Below, in pieces: positions 9,237-18,246 of a stretch of DNA of 64,000 bases. Made by a program: the position numbers and the translations under genes. The notes below the pieces were generated by a model, which made no database searches, was not told where the DNA came from, and saw nothing but the letters and a program-made list of their open reading frames with translations. Where the stretch lies: assembly GCF_022179805.1 (NCBI RefSeq), contig NZ_BPUO01000009.1, positions 186,001 through 250,000 on the forward strand. The letters run 5' to 3'. Numbering within the stretch: the stretch's first letter is position 1; every line of letters begins with the position of its first letter. This DNA comes from Cupriavidus pauculus. GTDB taxonomy: Bacteria; Pseudomonadota; Gammaproteobacteria; Burkholderiales; Burkholderiaceae.

Positions 9237-10319
9237 GTGACCCGCATCTGCCTGAACATGATCGTCAAGGACGAAGCCCCGGTGATCGAACGCTGCTTGG
9301 CCAGCGTCAAGCCGTGGATTGACCATTGGGTCATCGTGGACACGGGGTCGAGCGACGGCACGCAAGGCACGATTCGCCAGTTCATGGCCGACGTGCCGGG
9401 CACCTTGCATGAGCGCCCATGGCGCGACTTTGCTCACAACCGCAACGAAGCCATGGCGCTCGCCCGCACGGCCATGGCAGGCGCGGACGTCTATCTGCTG
9501 TGTGTTGACGCCGACGAGACGCTGCGCATGGCACCTGACTTCGCGTGGCTCGACCTGCAGGCCGACGGCTACCAGTTTCGCTGCGAGCTTGATGGCTGGC
9601 ACTACTTGCGCAACGCTCTGGTGCGCGCGTGTCAGCCATGGCGGTGGGAGGGCGTCCTGCACGAATATCTGACGCAGGACGGGCCGCACCGTTGGGAAGC
9701 GCTACCTGAGGCCACCATTGTCGTGTCGCGCGACGGCGCGCGGGCGCGCGATCCGCACACGTACCTGCGCGACATCGAGTTGCTGGAAAAGGCTGTCCGC
9801 GAGGCGCCCGGCAACACGCGCTACCGCTTCTATCTCGCGCAAAGCTGTCGCGATGCGGGCAAGCTGGACGAGGCCATCGGCCACTATGAGGAACGCGCCG
9901 CGATGGGCGGCTGGGAAGAGGAAGTCTGGTTCGCGCGCTTTCAAATCGGTGCGCTGCGCGAACGCCGCGGCGACGCACAGGTCGCAGTTCAAGCGGCCTA
10001 TCTCGATGCCTACCAGCTTCGACCCACGCGCGCGGAACCGCTCTGCGCGCTGGCGCGTTACCACCGGCTGCGGGGCGAATTCGCGCTCGCGCACCTTTTC
10101 GCGCAGCAGGCCGCCGCCGTGCCGCGTCCGTCCGACTCGCTGTTTGTCGACGATTCTGTCTATGTGTGGCGCGCACTTGATGAACTCGTCGTCAGCGCTT
10201 TCTACGTGGGCGCCATCGACCAGGGTCGCCGCGCACTGCAGCGGCTGATCGCGGAGCAACAGTTTCCCGAAAGCGAACGCACCCGCATCGTGGCTAACTG
10301 CCAGTACTTCGGTATCTAG
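9237..10319 (+). CDS. GT2-family glycosyltransferase with TPR-like C-terminal half
   Basis: The start is placed at GTG 9237, seven bases after CGGAG, giving 360 residues beginning VTRICLNMIVKDEAPVIERC; an upstream in-frame ATG at 9111 would add 42 unlike residues. The N-terminal half is a GT-A fold: NMIVKDE, IVDTGSSDGT (nucleotide-sugar loop) and the metal-binding DAD in CVDADETL. The C-terminal half contains TPR-like helices (YRFYLAQSCRDAGKLDEAI). Family members with this order glycosylate proteins or glycans in the cytoplasm. The divergent neighbour is a Thr-rich collagen-like lipoprotein, a plausible but unproven acceptor. Confidence 0.85.
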   Translation: MTRICLNMIVKDEAPVIERCLASVKPWIDHWVIVDTGSSDGTQGTIRQFMADVPGTLHERPWRDFAHNRNEAMALARTAMAGADVYLLCVDADETLRMAPDFAWLDLQADGYQFRCELDGWHYLRNALVRACQPWRWEGVLHEYLTQDGPHRWEALPEATIVVSRDGARARDPHTYLRDIELLEKAVREAPGNTRYRFYLAQSCRDAGKLDEAIGHYEERAAMGGWEEEVWFARFQIGALRERRGDAQVAVQAAYLDAYQLRPTRAEPLCALARYHRLRGEFALAHLFAQQAAAVPRPSDSLFVDDSVYVWRALDELVVSAFYVGAIDQGRRALQRLIAEQQFPESERTRIVANCQYFGI

Positions 10320-10565
10320 CGCCATTCGCATGTTCGGGGCTGGGCATTAGAGTTCGGGATCCCGGAGCGCACATACTCGCAAATTCCGTTTCACTTCCTA
10401 CTCGGCAGGCTCGTGCTTGCTATTGCCCGCCCCGACCTTTGTGGGGTAATGAGATGTGACGCAAACGCCGAAATTCATGTGATGATGCGGACCCGGTAGC
10501 GTGCGTGCGCTGCTACCGCTCGTCGAATCTATTTGCCCGTTGGCCCTGAAGCGGATTACTTGAGA

Positions 10566-11042
10566 ATGGCAAGGAAGTTATTGAGCGCGGCGCCGACCTC
10601 AACAGTGTCGACGCTTGCATCGGCTCGCCCGTCGCCCGGAGTTGGATTATCCGCAGCGAAGCTTGAGGCGCGACTGCGTATGAAGCGGTCAACCGGGTAT
10701 ATCGAGGCAATACGCAAGCTTGATGCGGGTGGCCACACGCATGACCGCCAGGCGGTAGAAGCCGTTGTGGCCGCCATCCGTGACGAATTGCCTGATGTCA
10801 CCATCGACCAGTTGCCGGTTGGCATCGTTTCCCAGTGTTTTCTGGGCGAGCCATACGAAGTCCATACCCTCGACCGGGTCGGCAATATTGTCCATCACTA
10901 CAAGCGTTTCGAATCACTGCCGCCGTTGCTCGGTCGTGGCAGGGTGCTGGCTGCCAGCGGAAAGTACGCGTTTGTAGAGATCTACACCGATAAAGTCATC
11001 GCCGTCTCTGATAGCGGCGACGTGTCTATTGTCAGGGATTGA
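10566..11042 (+). CDS. Hypothetical protein, first gene of the Ycf46 operon
   Basis: About 158 residues from ATG 10566; TTG 10533 is an alternative start. No signal peptide or membrane segment. The N-terminal 30 residues are low-complexity; the remainder looks folded (KLEARLRMKRSTGYIEAIRK, then ITDQLPVG-like beta segments and YAFVEIYTDKVIAVSD at the end). I do not recognise the family. The stop lies two bases before the next gene's ATG at 11045, so translation is probably coupled, and all five genes to 15109 lie on the same strand with short gaps. Confidence 0.7.
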   Translation: MARKLLSAAPTSTVSTLASARPSPGVGLSAAKLEARLRMKRSTGYIEAIRKLDAGGHTHDRQAVEAVVAAIRDELPDVTIDQLPVGIVSQCFLGEPYEVHTLDRVGNIVHHYKRFESLPPLLGRGRVLAASGKYAFVEIYTDKVIAVSDSGDVSIVRD

Positions 11043-11044
11043 AC

Positions 11045-12766
11045 ATGAGTGCTGGCGAAAGAATTATTCAGGTTGCTGATCTCACGCTAATCACTCGGGG
11101 TCTGCAGAGCATCAATCGTGATATCGAGGCGGTATCGACTCAGGTTTCTGCTGTTGGCAACGAGTTAAGCGATACGCGATCAGAACTGGCCCGCCTGGAA
11201 GAGGCGTTCATGCGCTTCGTGGAAGCCGACGTGAAAGCGAAGGAGTTGGCGCTCGCCGAAACGCGTCAGGTGAAGGTCCGTCAGGCGCTGGAGACGACCT
11301 ATGGCTACTACGCCGATGTGCGTCGCCAGGCGACAGGTATCCTGCAGGCGGCAGACCTGAGCGTGGTGCGCGGCGAGACGATGAAGTCCGCGACCGAGGA
11401 ACTGATGCTGCAGGCGCCTCGGTACTGGCTGGCGCCGGCGTTGGTGGCCCTGGCTGCCTGGCTCAACGATCAGGAAGACCTGGCGCGTCGCGCCCTGGCC
11501 GAAGCGCTCAGGCGCGATGACGAAAAGACCTCGCTGCTCTTCGCACTGGTGTGTCGCCGCGCCGGTCGTGTCGAAGCCTGCAGGGCATGGCTGGAGCGCT
11601 ATTTTGGCATGCAAAACCCTGCAAGCCTGGATCGCCAGACCGTGGTGTTGGTCGACGCGTTGGCAAGTGGGGTGTTCGGCGGCGAGATCCGGATGCATTG
11701 CACCAGGCAGGTGGAGCAATGGGTCGAGGAATTGAGCGAGGCCGCCGGTTTCGTTGAAACGCAGCGCGCGCAATGGGAAACGGGCTTGCGCGTGAAGCTC
11801 AAGGAAACCGATCATTCCGGCAAGTACTCGCATCTTTCGCGCTTCAGCCCGACGTGGTCGCGCCTGAACCAGTCTCTGAACGAAGCGGCCTTGCACAAGG
11901 ACGTCCTCGAGCACTTCCGGAGCATCTTCGAGGGCGCGCTGGAAACGGCGCGCAGCGTGGAAGCGGCCGTGGATGGGCTGCTGGACAAGCTGGTGTCGCG
12001 TTTCGACGATGAAGAGCTCCCGCTGCGCCGCGAAGACCATCTGAACCAGTTGATCATTAACCATTCCGGGGATCGGCCGGCGGCGGAGCGCAAGCACGCG
12101 CTGGAGACGGCGGCGCTGGAAGAGACGGTCAGTTTCACGCAGTTGCTGACAAACGCGGCCATGAACCCGGAACTCAGTCATGCCACGCGTGCGACCCAGC
12201 GATACGCCATTGCGCTATCTCGCGCATGGGTGCGAAACGCGCATGACGACCTGACAGCATCGTTCCGCAACCAGGTGCCCACAGATATCCAGATTGCTGT
12301 CGAAGGCTGGGAGGGTGTCACCCGCAATGGCGACAACGAGGCCCCCTTGCTCAGTGCGCTCGGCCAGCATCTCGATAATGAGCGTGACAACACACTGGCC
12401 GCGATCAAGCTCGGCTTCAAGCATTTTGCCGCTCTTGCCGTGGGGGTGATCGCTGTCCTGATGACACTCAGTGCTGGCTGGTTCTCCCTGCTCGTTGGCG
12501 CTGTGGCTATTGGCTGGTTCTTCATGGCCAAATCAGAGATTGCCAAGGCGAAGGCGAAGGTCGTCGAGGAAGCTGCTAAGAAAAAGGAGCAGTGTTCGGC
12601 GGCCCTTAAGGCGGCACTCGCGGAAGTCGTGGAGTGGCGCCGCGACGTCGCGGCGCGCGATGCCTTCGCGGCCCACGTTGGTCACCTGCTGGACGGCATT
12701 TCCCCTGAACAATACACGTCGAGCACGCACGAAAAGACCCGTCGCGTGATGACGCAAGCTGCATAG
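11045..12766 (+). CDS. Large coiled-coil protein with two membrane segments near the C-terminus
   Basis: 573 residues from ATG 11045, preceded by AGGGA; TTG 11039 is two codons upstream. The N-terminus (residues about 15-75) is a predicted coiled coil with regularly spaced Leu (ISRDIEAVSTQ-like heptads). A long helical, charged region follows. Two closely spaced hydrophobic segments lie at about 456-497 (AALAVGVIAVLMTLSAGWF and SLLVGAVAIGWFFM), then a Lys/Ala/Glu helix. The topology suggests a large cytoplasmic domain tethered by a membrane hairpin. Family not recognised. Its place between a small soluble protein and an AAA ATPase suggests it may recruit that ATPase to the membrane. Confidence 0.8.
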   Translation: MSAGERIIQVADLTLITRGLQSINRDIEAVSTQVSAVGNELSDTRSELARLEEAFMRFVEADVKAKELALAETRQVKVRQALETTYGYYADVRRQATGILQAADLSVVRGETMKSATEELMLQAPRYWLAPALVALAAWLNDQEDLARRALAEALRRDDEKTSLLFALVCRRAGRVEACRAWLERYFGMQNPASLDRQTVVLVDALASGVFGGEIRMHCTRQVEQWVEELSEAAGFVETQRAQWETGLRVKLKETDHSGKYSHLSRFSPTWSRLNQSLNEAALHKDVLEHFRSIFEGALETARSVEAAVDGLLDKLVSRFDDEELPLRREDHLNQLIINHSGDRPAAERKHALETAALEETVSFTQLLTNAAMNPELSHATRATQRYAIALSRAWVRNAHDDLTASFRNQVPTDIQIAVEGWEGVTRNGDNEAPLLSALGQHLDNERDNTLAAIKLGFKHFAALAVGVIAVLMTLSAGWFSLLVGAVAIGWFFMAKSEIAKAKAKVVEEAAKKKEQCSAALKAALAEVVEWRRDVAARDAFAAHVGHLLDGISPEQYTSSTHEKTRRVMTQAA

Positions 12767-12777
12767 GAGCCCGCCCC

Positions 12778-12972
12778 ATGGCCCGTAATTTGATGACCGA
12801 CGCTAGCGCCACGCAAGCCGCTTCAGTCGAAGTTCCCAACGCGGATGCCGGGGCGACGCCCGCGGCGCAGGTTGCCAACCCCGTGCCGCTTCCGGCCAAC
12901 GAGGTCCTGGCCGGCGCGTTTCCACAGTGGAATCTTCTACCCGCAACGCCGTTTCTGCGCCGCGTGCGGTAG
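12778..12972 (+). CDS. Small hypothetical protein, 64 residues
   Basis: ATG 12778 follows AGGAG with an eight-base gap, the clearest ribosome site in this operon. The product is Ala/Pro-rich and probably disordered, ending FPQWNLLPATPFLRRVR. It lies 11 bases after the coiled-coil membrane gene and eight bases before the likely start of the next gene. Function unknown; the short length and clean start suggest a small partner of the complex. Confidence 0.6.
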   Translation: MARNLMTDASATQAASVEVPNADAGATPAAQVANPVPLPANEVLAGAFPQWNLLPATPFLRRVR

Positions 12973-12980
12973 ATGGAACG

Positions 12981-13529
12981 ATGACGCCTCCGGATACCTA
13001 CGCAAGCTGGTCATCCTGTCTCGAGCTGTTCGAGGGCGCAAACCAGGACGAAGCGGTGATGCAGGCGATGAACGCCGGCTCGCTCAGCTGGACTGGCGGC
13101 GTGGCGCCCTTGTTTGCCGAGCGGGTGAGCGGTGTGGTCAACCAGCGTTTGACGTGTATCGCCAAGGACATCTCGCGTGACCTGAAATTCGCTGGGAACC
13201 ACGGGTTGCTGACGAATGCGCTGCTTAACGCGCGCAACAAGCTCGCGGTGCTTTACCGGTTTTCGCTGTGCGCTCCGTTCCCAAAGGAGTTGTCGGAATT
13301 GGTGCAGACGCTGGTTCGCAACTATGCGGAGCAGGCGCAGCAGTCGCTGGAGGACTCGGCGCGCGCGGACCGGAGTGGGCAGCTAGGTTACATCCTCCGC
13401 AACAACAGCCTGCTGCGTTATGCCGAGCAGGCGGCGAACATGCCATCCTCGGCCAGCCCCGTCGCTGGCCAGGAAAATTCCCCGATGGTTTCCACCGGCG
13501 CCCGCCGACGCAGAACCATTCTTGCCTGA
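12981..13529 (+). CDS. Hypothetical protein, 182 residues
   Basis: ATG 12981 is preferred because GGAACG precedes it and it follows the previous stop; an in-frame ATG at 12927 would overlap the 64-residue gene. The protein is soluble and mainly helical (NQRLTCIAKDISRDLKFAG, LLNARNKLAVLYRFSLCAPF), with a polar tail ending ARRRRTILA. There is no recognisable domain. It precedes the AAA ATPase gene by 23 bases, so it probably belongs to the same complex. Confidence 0.7.
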   Translation: MTPPDTYASWSSCLELFEGANQDEAVMQAMNAGSLSWTGGVAPLFAERVSGVVNQRLTCIAKDISRDLKFAGNHGLLTNALLNARNKLAVLYRFSLCAPFPKELSELVQTLVRNYAEQAQQSLEDSARADRSGQLGYILRNNSLLRYAEQAANMPSSASPVAGQENSPMVSTGARRRRTILA

Positions 13530-13552
13530 CGCTTTGCTTTGCCAGTCCCTCC

Positions 13553-15109
13553 ATGAGTGATACCAAGGAATTCCGCAGCACCCTGACGCGCTATCTGAAG
13601 GCCCGTGTCCCGTTTATCTCCATTCGGAGTGCCGAGCGGGCCCGCGTGCTCGATATCCTCAAGGATATCTCCCAGGGTTTGAGCAATGCGCCAATGTATG
13701 TGCACACCCTTTCACAAGGCATGCGGGAGCTCGTGAGCAGTCGGTCGGCCAATGATGACCGTTCCGTGCATGGGGCGCTTGATTTCGCCAGTCAGCAGAT
13801 CGCACAGCGTCAGAATCTGACATTTGTTCTGACGGAAGTCGACGACATTGAGGCGGATTCTGCCTTTGCACGGCAATTGCAGGATGCCGTGATGCTCGCG
13901 GCAGAAAATGGCGGGGCCATTGCGGTGATCACCACCAAGCCCGTATGGAGCCAACTGCAACGGCTCGGTATGTCGCTCGTCCTTTCGGCGCCAAACGAAG
14001 ACGAGATGCTCGAGATCATTAAGGAGCAGATCGGCGCCTATCGTGCGGACTATCACATCGAATGGGATGAGGCCGACGAGCGGGAGGCCGCGGCCATTCT
14101 TACCGGCGTATCGCGTATCGAGGCCGAGAATATCATTGCCACGCTGTTGGCCAACGGCAGTATCGTGAAGTCCGATCTGACCCAATTGACGCACGCCAAG
14201 GACCGGATTTTTGCCGACATCTCCGGTATCGAGCGGGTCCAGGTACGTGGAGCAGAACTTGACGTAGGCGGTCTGGGTGGGCTGAAGCGATGGCTCGACA
14301 AGGAGCGCCCACTACTGACCGCGGACCTTCGCGAGCGCGGCATCCGGCCTCCGCGAGGGGTATTGCTCGTAGGCGTTCCTGGCTGCGGGAAGTCGCTTTC
14401 GGCAAAGGCCATTGCCCACAATTGGAAGATGCCGCTGTACCGGCTGGATCTGTCTACCATTCATGGTCAGTACCTGGGCCAGAGTGAGGGACGGCTTAAG
14501 GACGCGTTGAGTACGGCTGACCACGTATCGCCATGCGTGCTCTGGATCGACGAAATTGAAAAGGGCCTCGCGGGTGCCATGCAAGGTGCGGGCGACGGCG
14601 GGACCTCTACGCGGCTTGTTGGCCAGTTCCTGTACTGGTTGCAGGAGGCACGGTCGCGGGTATTTGTGGTGGCGACCGCCAATGACGTGTCCCGCTTGCC
14701 GCCAGAATTGCTGCGTCGCGGCCGATTCGACGAACTGTTCTTCGTGGATTTGCCCACGCCGGAGGAAAGGCGAGAAATCATCAGTATCTACGTCCAGCGC
14801 GGCCTGAAGCGTGGCGTGGATACCGATTTGATGAGCGAGTTGGTTGACCTGTCGGAAGGCTTTGCGGGTTCGGACCTGGAATCGGCTGTGCGTGAAGTCG
14901 TCAAGGAAGCTTACCTGAACGGCGATGCGGCGGTGTCGAATGAGTTGTTCCGCCGTAGTTTCCAGAACGTCGTGCCGCTGTCCAAAACGAGTCCCGAGCA
15001 GATCGAGTCCATCAGGGCCTGGGGGCGGGACCGCGCGGTTCCCGCATCTGGCAATCCTATTGGGGGAGCAAGCAATGCCGCACGGGCCCGCCGTGCCGTG
15101 CTGGCGTAG
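13553..15109 (+). CDS. Ycf46-like AAA+ ATPase
   Basis: 518 residues from ATG 13553. Residues 1-200 form the non-catalytic N-terminal domain typical of Ycf46-like proteins (YLKARVPFISIRSAERARVL). The AAA module carries Walker A GVPGCGKS at about 274-281, Walker B VLWIDEIEK at about 329-337, sensor 1 near VVATAND and the arginine finger in LLRRGRFDE at about 387. The length matches the roughly 500-residue Ycf46 family, ATP-driven remodelling enzymes of poorly known role. Its four upstream partners are unusual. A role in disassembling or activating the coiled-coil membrane protein is inference. Confidence 0.9.
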   Translation: MSDTKEFRSTLTRYLKARVPFISIRSAERARVLDILKDISQGLSNAPMYVHTLSQGMRELVSSRSANDDRSVHGALDFASQQIAQRQNLTFVLTEVDDIEADSAFARQLQDAVMLAAENGGAIAVITTKPVWSQLQRLGMSLVLSAPNEDEMLEIIKEQIGAYRADYHIEWDEADEREAAAILTGVSRIEAENIIATLLANGSIVKSDLTQLTHAKDRIFADISGIERVQVRGAELDVGGLGGLKRWLDKERPLLTADLRERGIRPPRGVLLVGVPGCGKSLSAKAIAHNWKMPLYRLDLSTIHGQYLGQSEGRLKDALSTADHVSPCVLWIDEIEKGLAGAMQGAGDGGTSTRLVGQFLYWLQEARSRVFVVATANDVSRLPPELLRRGRFDELFFVDLPTPEERREIISIYVQRGLKRGVDTDLMSELVDLSEGFAGSDLESAVREVVKEAYLNGDAAVSNELFRRSFQNVVPLSKTSPEQIESIRAWGRDRAVPASGNPIGGASNAARARRAVLA

Positions 15110-15566
15110 TCGGATTCGGGGAAATCCGACGGTAACGTACATCATCGCCGCCATAGCGGGTGGCACAGTAGGGCGTTGCGGAATTTGAAGGCATGCAGGA
15201 GCTCAAACTGATATTCGACGCCTTCCCACACAAACGTCTCTGCGCGTGACGTGTATAGTCACGCCGCCATAACATCAGCATTCTTCCACGACTACTTGAT
15301 ACCGGCAGAGTTGCCTGCCAACACAAGATAGGGCCTTGGCGCGGGATTTCTCCGCAACCCCAGTTTCTTGCCCATGTCGTAATGGAGCGAAGGCAGGTAG
15401 TTGGGATCGATAGGCTGCGCGGAAATCCGCCCTTCGGGGCGGGCGGGTGCGGCGGTTGGGCGAGGCGGGGCGTTGCTGCCCGGAACTATGGATATGCAGT
15501 GTATCCATTGGCCGTGAGAGAGAGCGGCGCCAAGGCGCCCCAAGCGAAGTGCCCGCCTATCCCCAA
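15110..15566. other. Intergenic stretch with a hairpin and a possible relic
   Basis: A perfect 7-bp inverted repeat GCGTGAC/GTCACGC with a 7-base loop lies at 15244-15264, just past the convergent gene ends, and could terminate transcription although no T-tract follows. On the minus strand about 15292-15430 reads protein-like (RISAQPIDPNYLPSLHYDMG, then PRPYLVLAGNSAGIK), but only a TTG start without a ribosome site is available. Confidence 0.35.
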
Positions 15567-15917
15567 TTACTTCGGGGAAACTTGCGTCGAATTCAGAACT
15601 TCTTTTACTTGAGAGGTAAGCTTCTCATAGTGCACGGTGAGGCTTTGCTCATTGGCTTTCAAAGCATGAACGATCATTTGGCACATCGAAAGAAGTTGAT
15701 GAGTTGGGATCGCAATTTGCGTTGCAACAGTTCTACTTTCGACGCCTTCCTCTATTTGCTCTTCTGTCTGAGGGGTTATGGAATGAAATACGAGCTTCGA
15801 AACAGGGGCGCCGATGATAGCTTGCGAAATTCCATCTACATAGATTTCAGGAAGCGGTGATGGGTATTCCAAGTCAAAAGTGGTGCCATCCTTCCGATTC
15901 TTATAAATCTTTGACAT
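15567..15917 (-). CDS. Third gene of a toxin-antitoxin-like cassette, 116 residues
   Basis: ATG 15917 follows CAGGA by seven bases. The product is acidic and soluble: MSKIYKNRKDGTTFDLEYP, then IYVDGISQAIIGAPVSKLVF and a C-terminal helix with SQVKEVLNS. The layout (YVDGI strand, then a helix after QIAIPTHQLL) is loosely like DUF3467 proteins, a resemblance I cannot verify. It starts only three bases after the XRE gene stop, so it is part of a three-gene operon. Base composition is more AT-rich than the surrounding chromosome, suggesting acquisition by transfer. Confidence 0.72.
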   Translation of the reverse strand: MSKIYKNRKDGTTFDLEYPSPLPEIYVDGISQAIIGAPVSKLVFHSITPQTEEQIEEGVESRTVATQIAIPTHQLLSMCQMIVHALKANEQSLTVHYEKLTSQVKEVLNSTQVSPK

Positions 15918-15920
15918 AGC

Positions 15921-16454
15921 TCAATCCTGAAAAGTAATCTGTGCCAACTCAATAAAGCTAACGTCTTCGCAACTTGGGGCCTGGAGAAGTTGTTTTTCGC
16001 ATGGACTCGTAAACAACTTGTAACCGCTAGCTAAATCCCATTTGTAATCGCTACCGAAGTTATTTGACTGGTCCTCAATGGTGAGGAAAACGGAGGAAGC
16101 CAGTTCTGCAATCAAGGGGTTGTCAGCAACCTGGACCATTGCCCATGCTGTGTTGCGGTAAGCAGTTCCAACATGGATTTCCACCTCCTCGCCTACAGCA
16201 TCTGCAAGCTCGAACAATGTGTCGAGCGTAATGTTCGCCCCACCCAGTTGTCTGGAAACCTGGGATTCCTTCTTACCCATTTTCTCGGCTAGGGCTTTCT
16301 GTGAAATTCCCTTTGCCATCATCACGCCCTTGATCTGAGCGGTAACGGCGTACCGTCTGAGCTTCTTTTTAGTTTCGGGCGAAGGGCGCCGTGTCAGAAA
16401 AGCCCCAAGGCCTTGAGGCTTTCTTTCTACAACTTCATTTTTTTTTGTCGGCAT
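15921..16454 (-). CDS. XRE-family regulator, HigA-like antitoxin
   Basis: 177 residues. The helix-turn-helix lies at about 40-95: QIKGVMMAKGISQKALAEKM, KKESQVSRQLGG, then ITLDTLFELADAVGEEVEIH, the classic XRE/HigA arrangement. The C-terminal 80 residues are an extra domain without a recognised family, longer than in standard HigA (about 100 residues). The start ATG 16454 lies inside the end of the upstream toxin-like gene (20-base overlap), the toxin-first order of higBA. It probably represses its own promoter upstream of 16953. Confidence 0.82.
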   Translation of the reverse strand: MPTKKNEVVERKPQGLGAFLTRRPSPETKKKLRRYAVTAQIKGVMMAKGISQKALAEKMGKKESQVSRQLGGANITLDTLFELADAVGEEVEIHVGTAYRNTAWAMVQVADNPLIAELASSVFLTIEDQSNNFGSDYKWDLASGYKLFTSPCEKQLLQAPSCEDVSFIELAQITFQD

Positions 16455-16953
16455 GGAACGTTACCTGTGGCTTGGGGTGAGCCCTCATGTCGCGAGAGTA
16501 GTCCTTGTACAAAGCAATGGCGTGATTTTGTTCTGCCGTAGGTGCCTTCTGAGTTTTTTTCAGGAACGAATGAGACACGATCAGTTGGCGGTGACGGAAG
16601 GGGCAGTAGAACCACGGCGTTCGCACTTGGCCATTGATGAGTTCATAGATGGTTCGGTTGTTATCTTCGTACTTAAAGTGGACCATCGCATGACAGTTCC
16701 GGTCGTTGAGTGGCGGATTAAGCATGTCCTGCGCGCACGCAGTTCTGAGCATGATGAGCGAACTGACAAACGACCCATAGTGCTTCTCCGAGTATCCGCC
16801 TACCGCACCAAACAGGTCACCGGATTCGTCCTCCGGTCCAACGACCGGAAAGTAAGCTTTCCATCGCATCGGGTAGCTGGACAGCTTGGTACCGCTCACT
16901 TCATCGAGCACCTTACCAATCTGCTCGCTGAACAACTCCCTGAGATGAATCAT
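16435..16953 (-). CDS. HigB/RelE-like (Gp49-type) toxin candidate with N-terminal extension
   Basis: 172 residues. The C-terminal part resembles phage-derived Gp49-like/HigB toxins: RTPWFYCPFRHRQLIVSHSF followed by LKKTQKAPTAEQNHAIALYK, which corresponds to the family pattern of a short strand, a Ser/Thr-His-x-Phe turn, KKT-K-P and a final helix. The first 90 residues are not typical and have no recognised domain, making the protein longer than the usual 100-120 residues. It would be an mRNA interferase acting at the ribosome if the match holds. It is followed by the XRE gene in overlap. An alternative is a non-toxic relative. Confidence 0.7.
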   Translation of the reverse strand: MIHLRELFSEQIGKVLDEVSGTKLSSYPMRWKAYFPVVGPEDESGDLFGAVGGYSEKHYGSFVSSLIMLRTACAQDMLNPPLNDRNCHAMVHFKYEDNNRTIYELINGQVRTPWFYCPFRHRQLIVSHSFLKKTQKAPTAEQNHAIALYKDYSRDMRAHPKPQVTFHADKKK

Positions 16954-17919
16954 TATCGGTTCACTTATATGTCAATTCAAGGCTCCTGGGGCGGAGCATA
17001 TCAAAAAATCTTTGCTTGTGGGGCTCATAAGCGTCTGCGACCTTGCCGAGGTGTCCCCAACGCTTGTTAAGTACGCGCCCGGCGTGTCCAGCAACCGCTG
17101 AGCGGACAGGGCACAGCACATAGCCGGGAAGCGCGAGGCTGGCAGCGTGCGTGTCCGTTTTGCCAGTTGGACTGTGGGTTCCTATCGTCGAGGTAAAAGC
17201 GGGAGGGCTGATTCAGATCAAGCCCCGACGCAGGTCGATTTTCTGGCTTTTTTCCGGGCTTTCCCAGAACGGCGCGTGGTTGAGCTAAGTTGCTGGGGAT
17301 CGAGTTCTTTTCCTCGTACCATTTTCAGTTCTTTCTGAGATTGAAAGATGAACAAAATCAATGGTTTAGCTGAATGTGCGCAAGGCGAGGGTCTGTCGGC
17401 TCTTTCCCAGTTTTTCAGCTGCTCTACTCAGAATTAACCCAGGCAGCGTCCTCGGCTACCGCCTGAACCGATCGGGGCGCTACGGCGCCGGGTTGCTTCA
17501 ATTTATGCAGTTGCACGTCCGCTTGTCTGGGACGTAAGTCGAGCTGTCTCGCTCACCGACACCCCCCCTCCAAGCGATGCCGGTGGGCGGCGCAAGACCA
17601 TGACCGTCGCGGTGGAGGGTGTCGCCGGCGCGATGGTGGAGTAACGGGAGGGGGCACCAAGCGATATGCAGGCGACCCTATGCATCGAAAAGGATCTATA
17701 GAGGCCCAGTACCGCGGCATCAGTTCGGCGGTCTAGGCCCCTTGCTGTCTGTTTGCAGGGCGCCTGTCCTTAGCCTATCCATCGATGGTTCAGGTGGCAT
17801 AGGCTGCGACCGATATGGCGCGATTCTGCAATAAGAGTCGTTTGGCGCACATTAAGAACGGCGACATCGGCAGGCACGAACTGGACGAGGACACTACGTC
17901 AGTAGGGGGGCTGGCCTTC
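16954..17919. other. No supported gene
   Basis: About 965 bases. The part next to 16954 should carry the promoter of the minus-strand cassette. A plus-strand frame ending at the stop in 17642-17644 reads VARPLVWDVSRAVSLTD, which is protein-like, but it lacks a start and a recognisable family; it may be a relic. Confidence 0.4.
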
Positions 17920-18246
17920 CTATTTGTTGTCCACGGGCCGCTGTGGCAGCACGGAACTTCCGAAGGTATTGCCCATTCGGTGTTCGGTCGCGGCGCGGTT
18001 ATACAGGCCGAGCTGATTCGACGGTCGATTCGCTATGGATTCCGAGCCGAGTTGCCGTTGCTCGGTCGTTGCACTGTGTGCTGGCGCCAATTGCTGCGTC
18101 AGGCAAGCGTACGAAGGTGCGCGCTCCCCGTTGACCTCCACGTCTACGCAGGTGGGCTTGGCCGGCGAGTCGGGCATGTCGGCCCATGCCAGGTCGCTGA
18201 CGACGATCAACGCCGCGATCACCGCAATCCCCTTTCCATTCCACAT
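17920..18246 (-). CDS. Small secreted protein, 108 residues
   Basis: ATG 18246 has an excellent ribosome site (AAGGAG, six bases upstream). Residues 1-22 are a signal peptide (MWNGKGIAVIAALIVVSDLA, then WA) for periplasmic export. The mature protein is short, with two Cys (TCVDVEVNG and YACLTQQL) that could form a disulphide, and ends SSVLPQRPVDNK. It is divergent from the TpsB gene, with 231 bases between the starts that must hold both promoters, so it may be a periplasmic accessory of the secretion locus. Family not recognised. Confidence 0.72.
   Translation of the reverse strand: MWNGKGIAVIAALIVVSDLAWADMPDSPAKPTCVDVEVNGERAPSYACLTQQLAPAHSATTEQRQLGSESIANRPSNQLGLYNRAATEHRMGNTFGSSVLPQRPVDNK

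Noticed and set aside
10340..10380. Palindrome CGGGATCCCG after the glycosyltransferase gene
   Set aside because: Ten bases without a T-tract; too little to call a terminator.
11180..12181. Minus-strand 333-codon frame opposite the coiled-coil gene
   Set aside because: His/Arg/Gln-rich antisense frame; the plus-strand gene has coherent topology and operon spacing.
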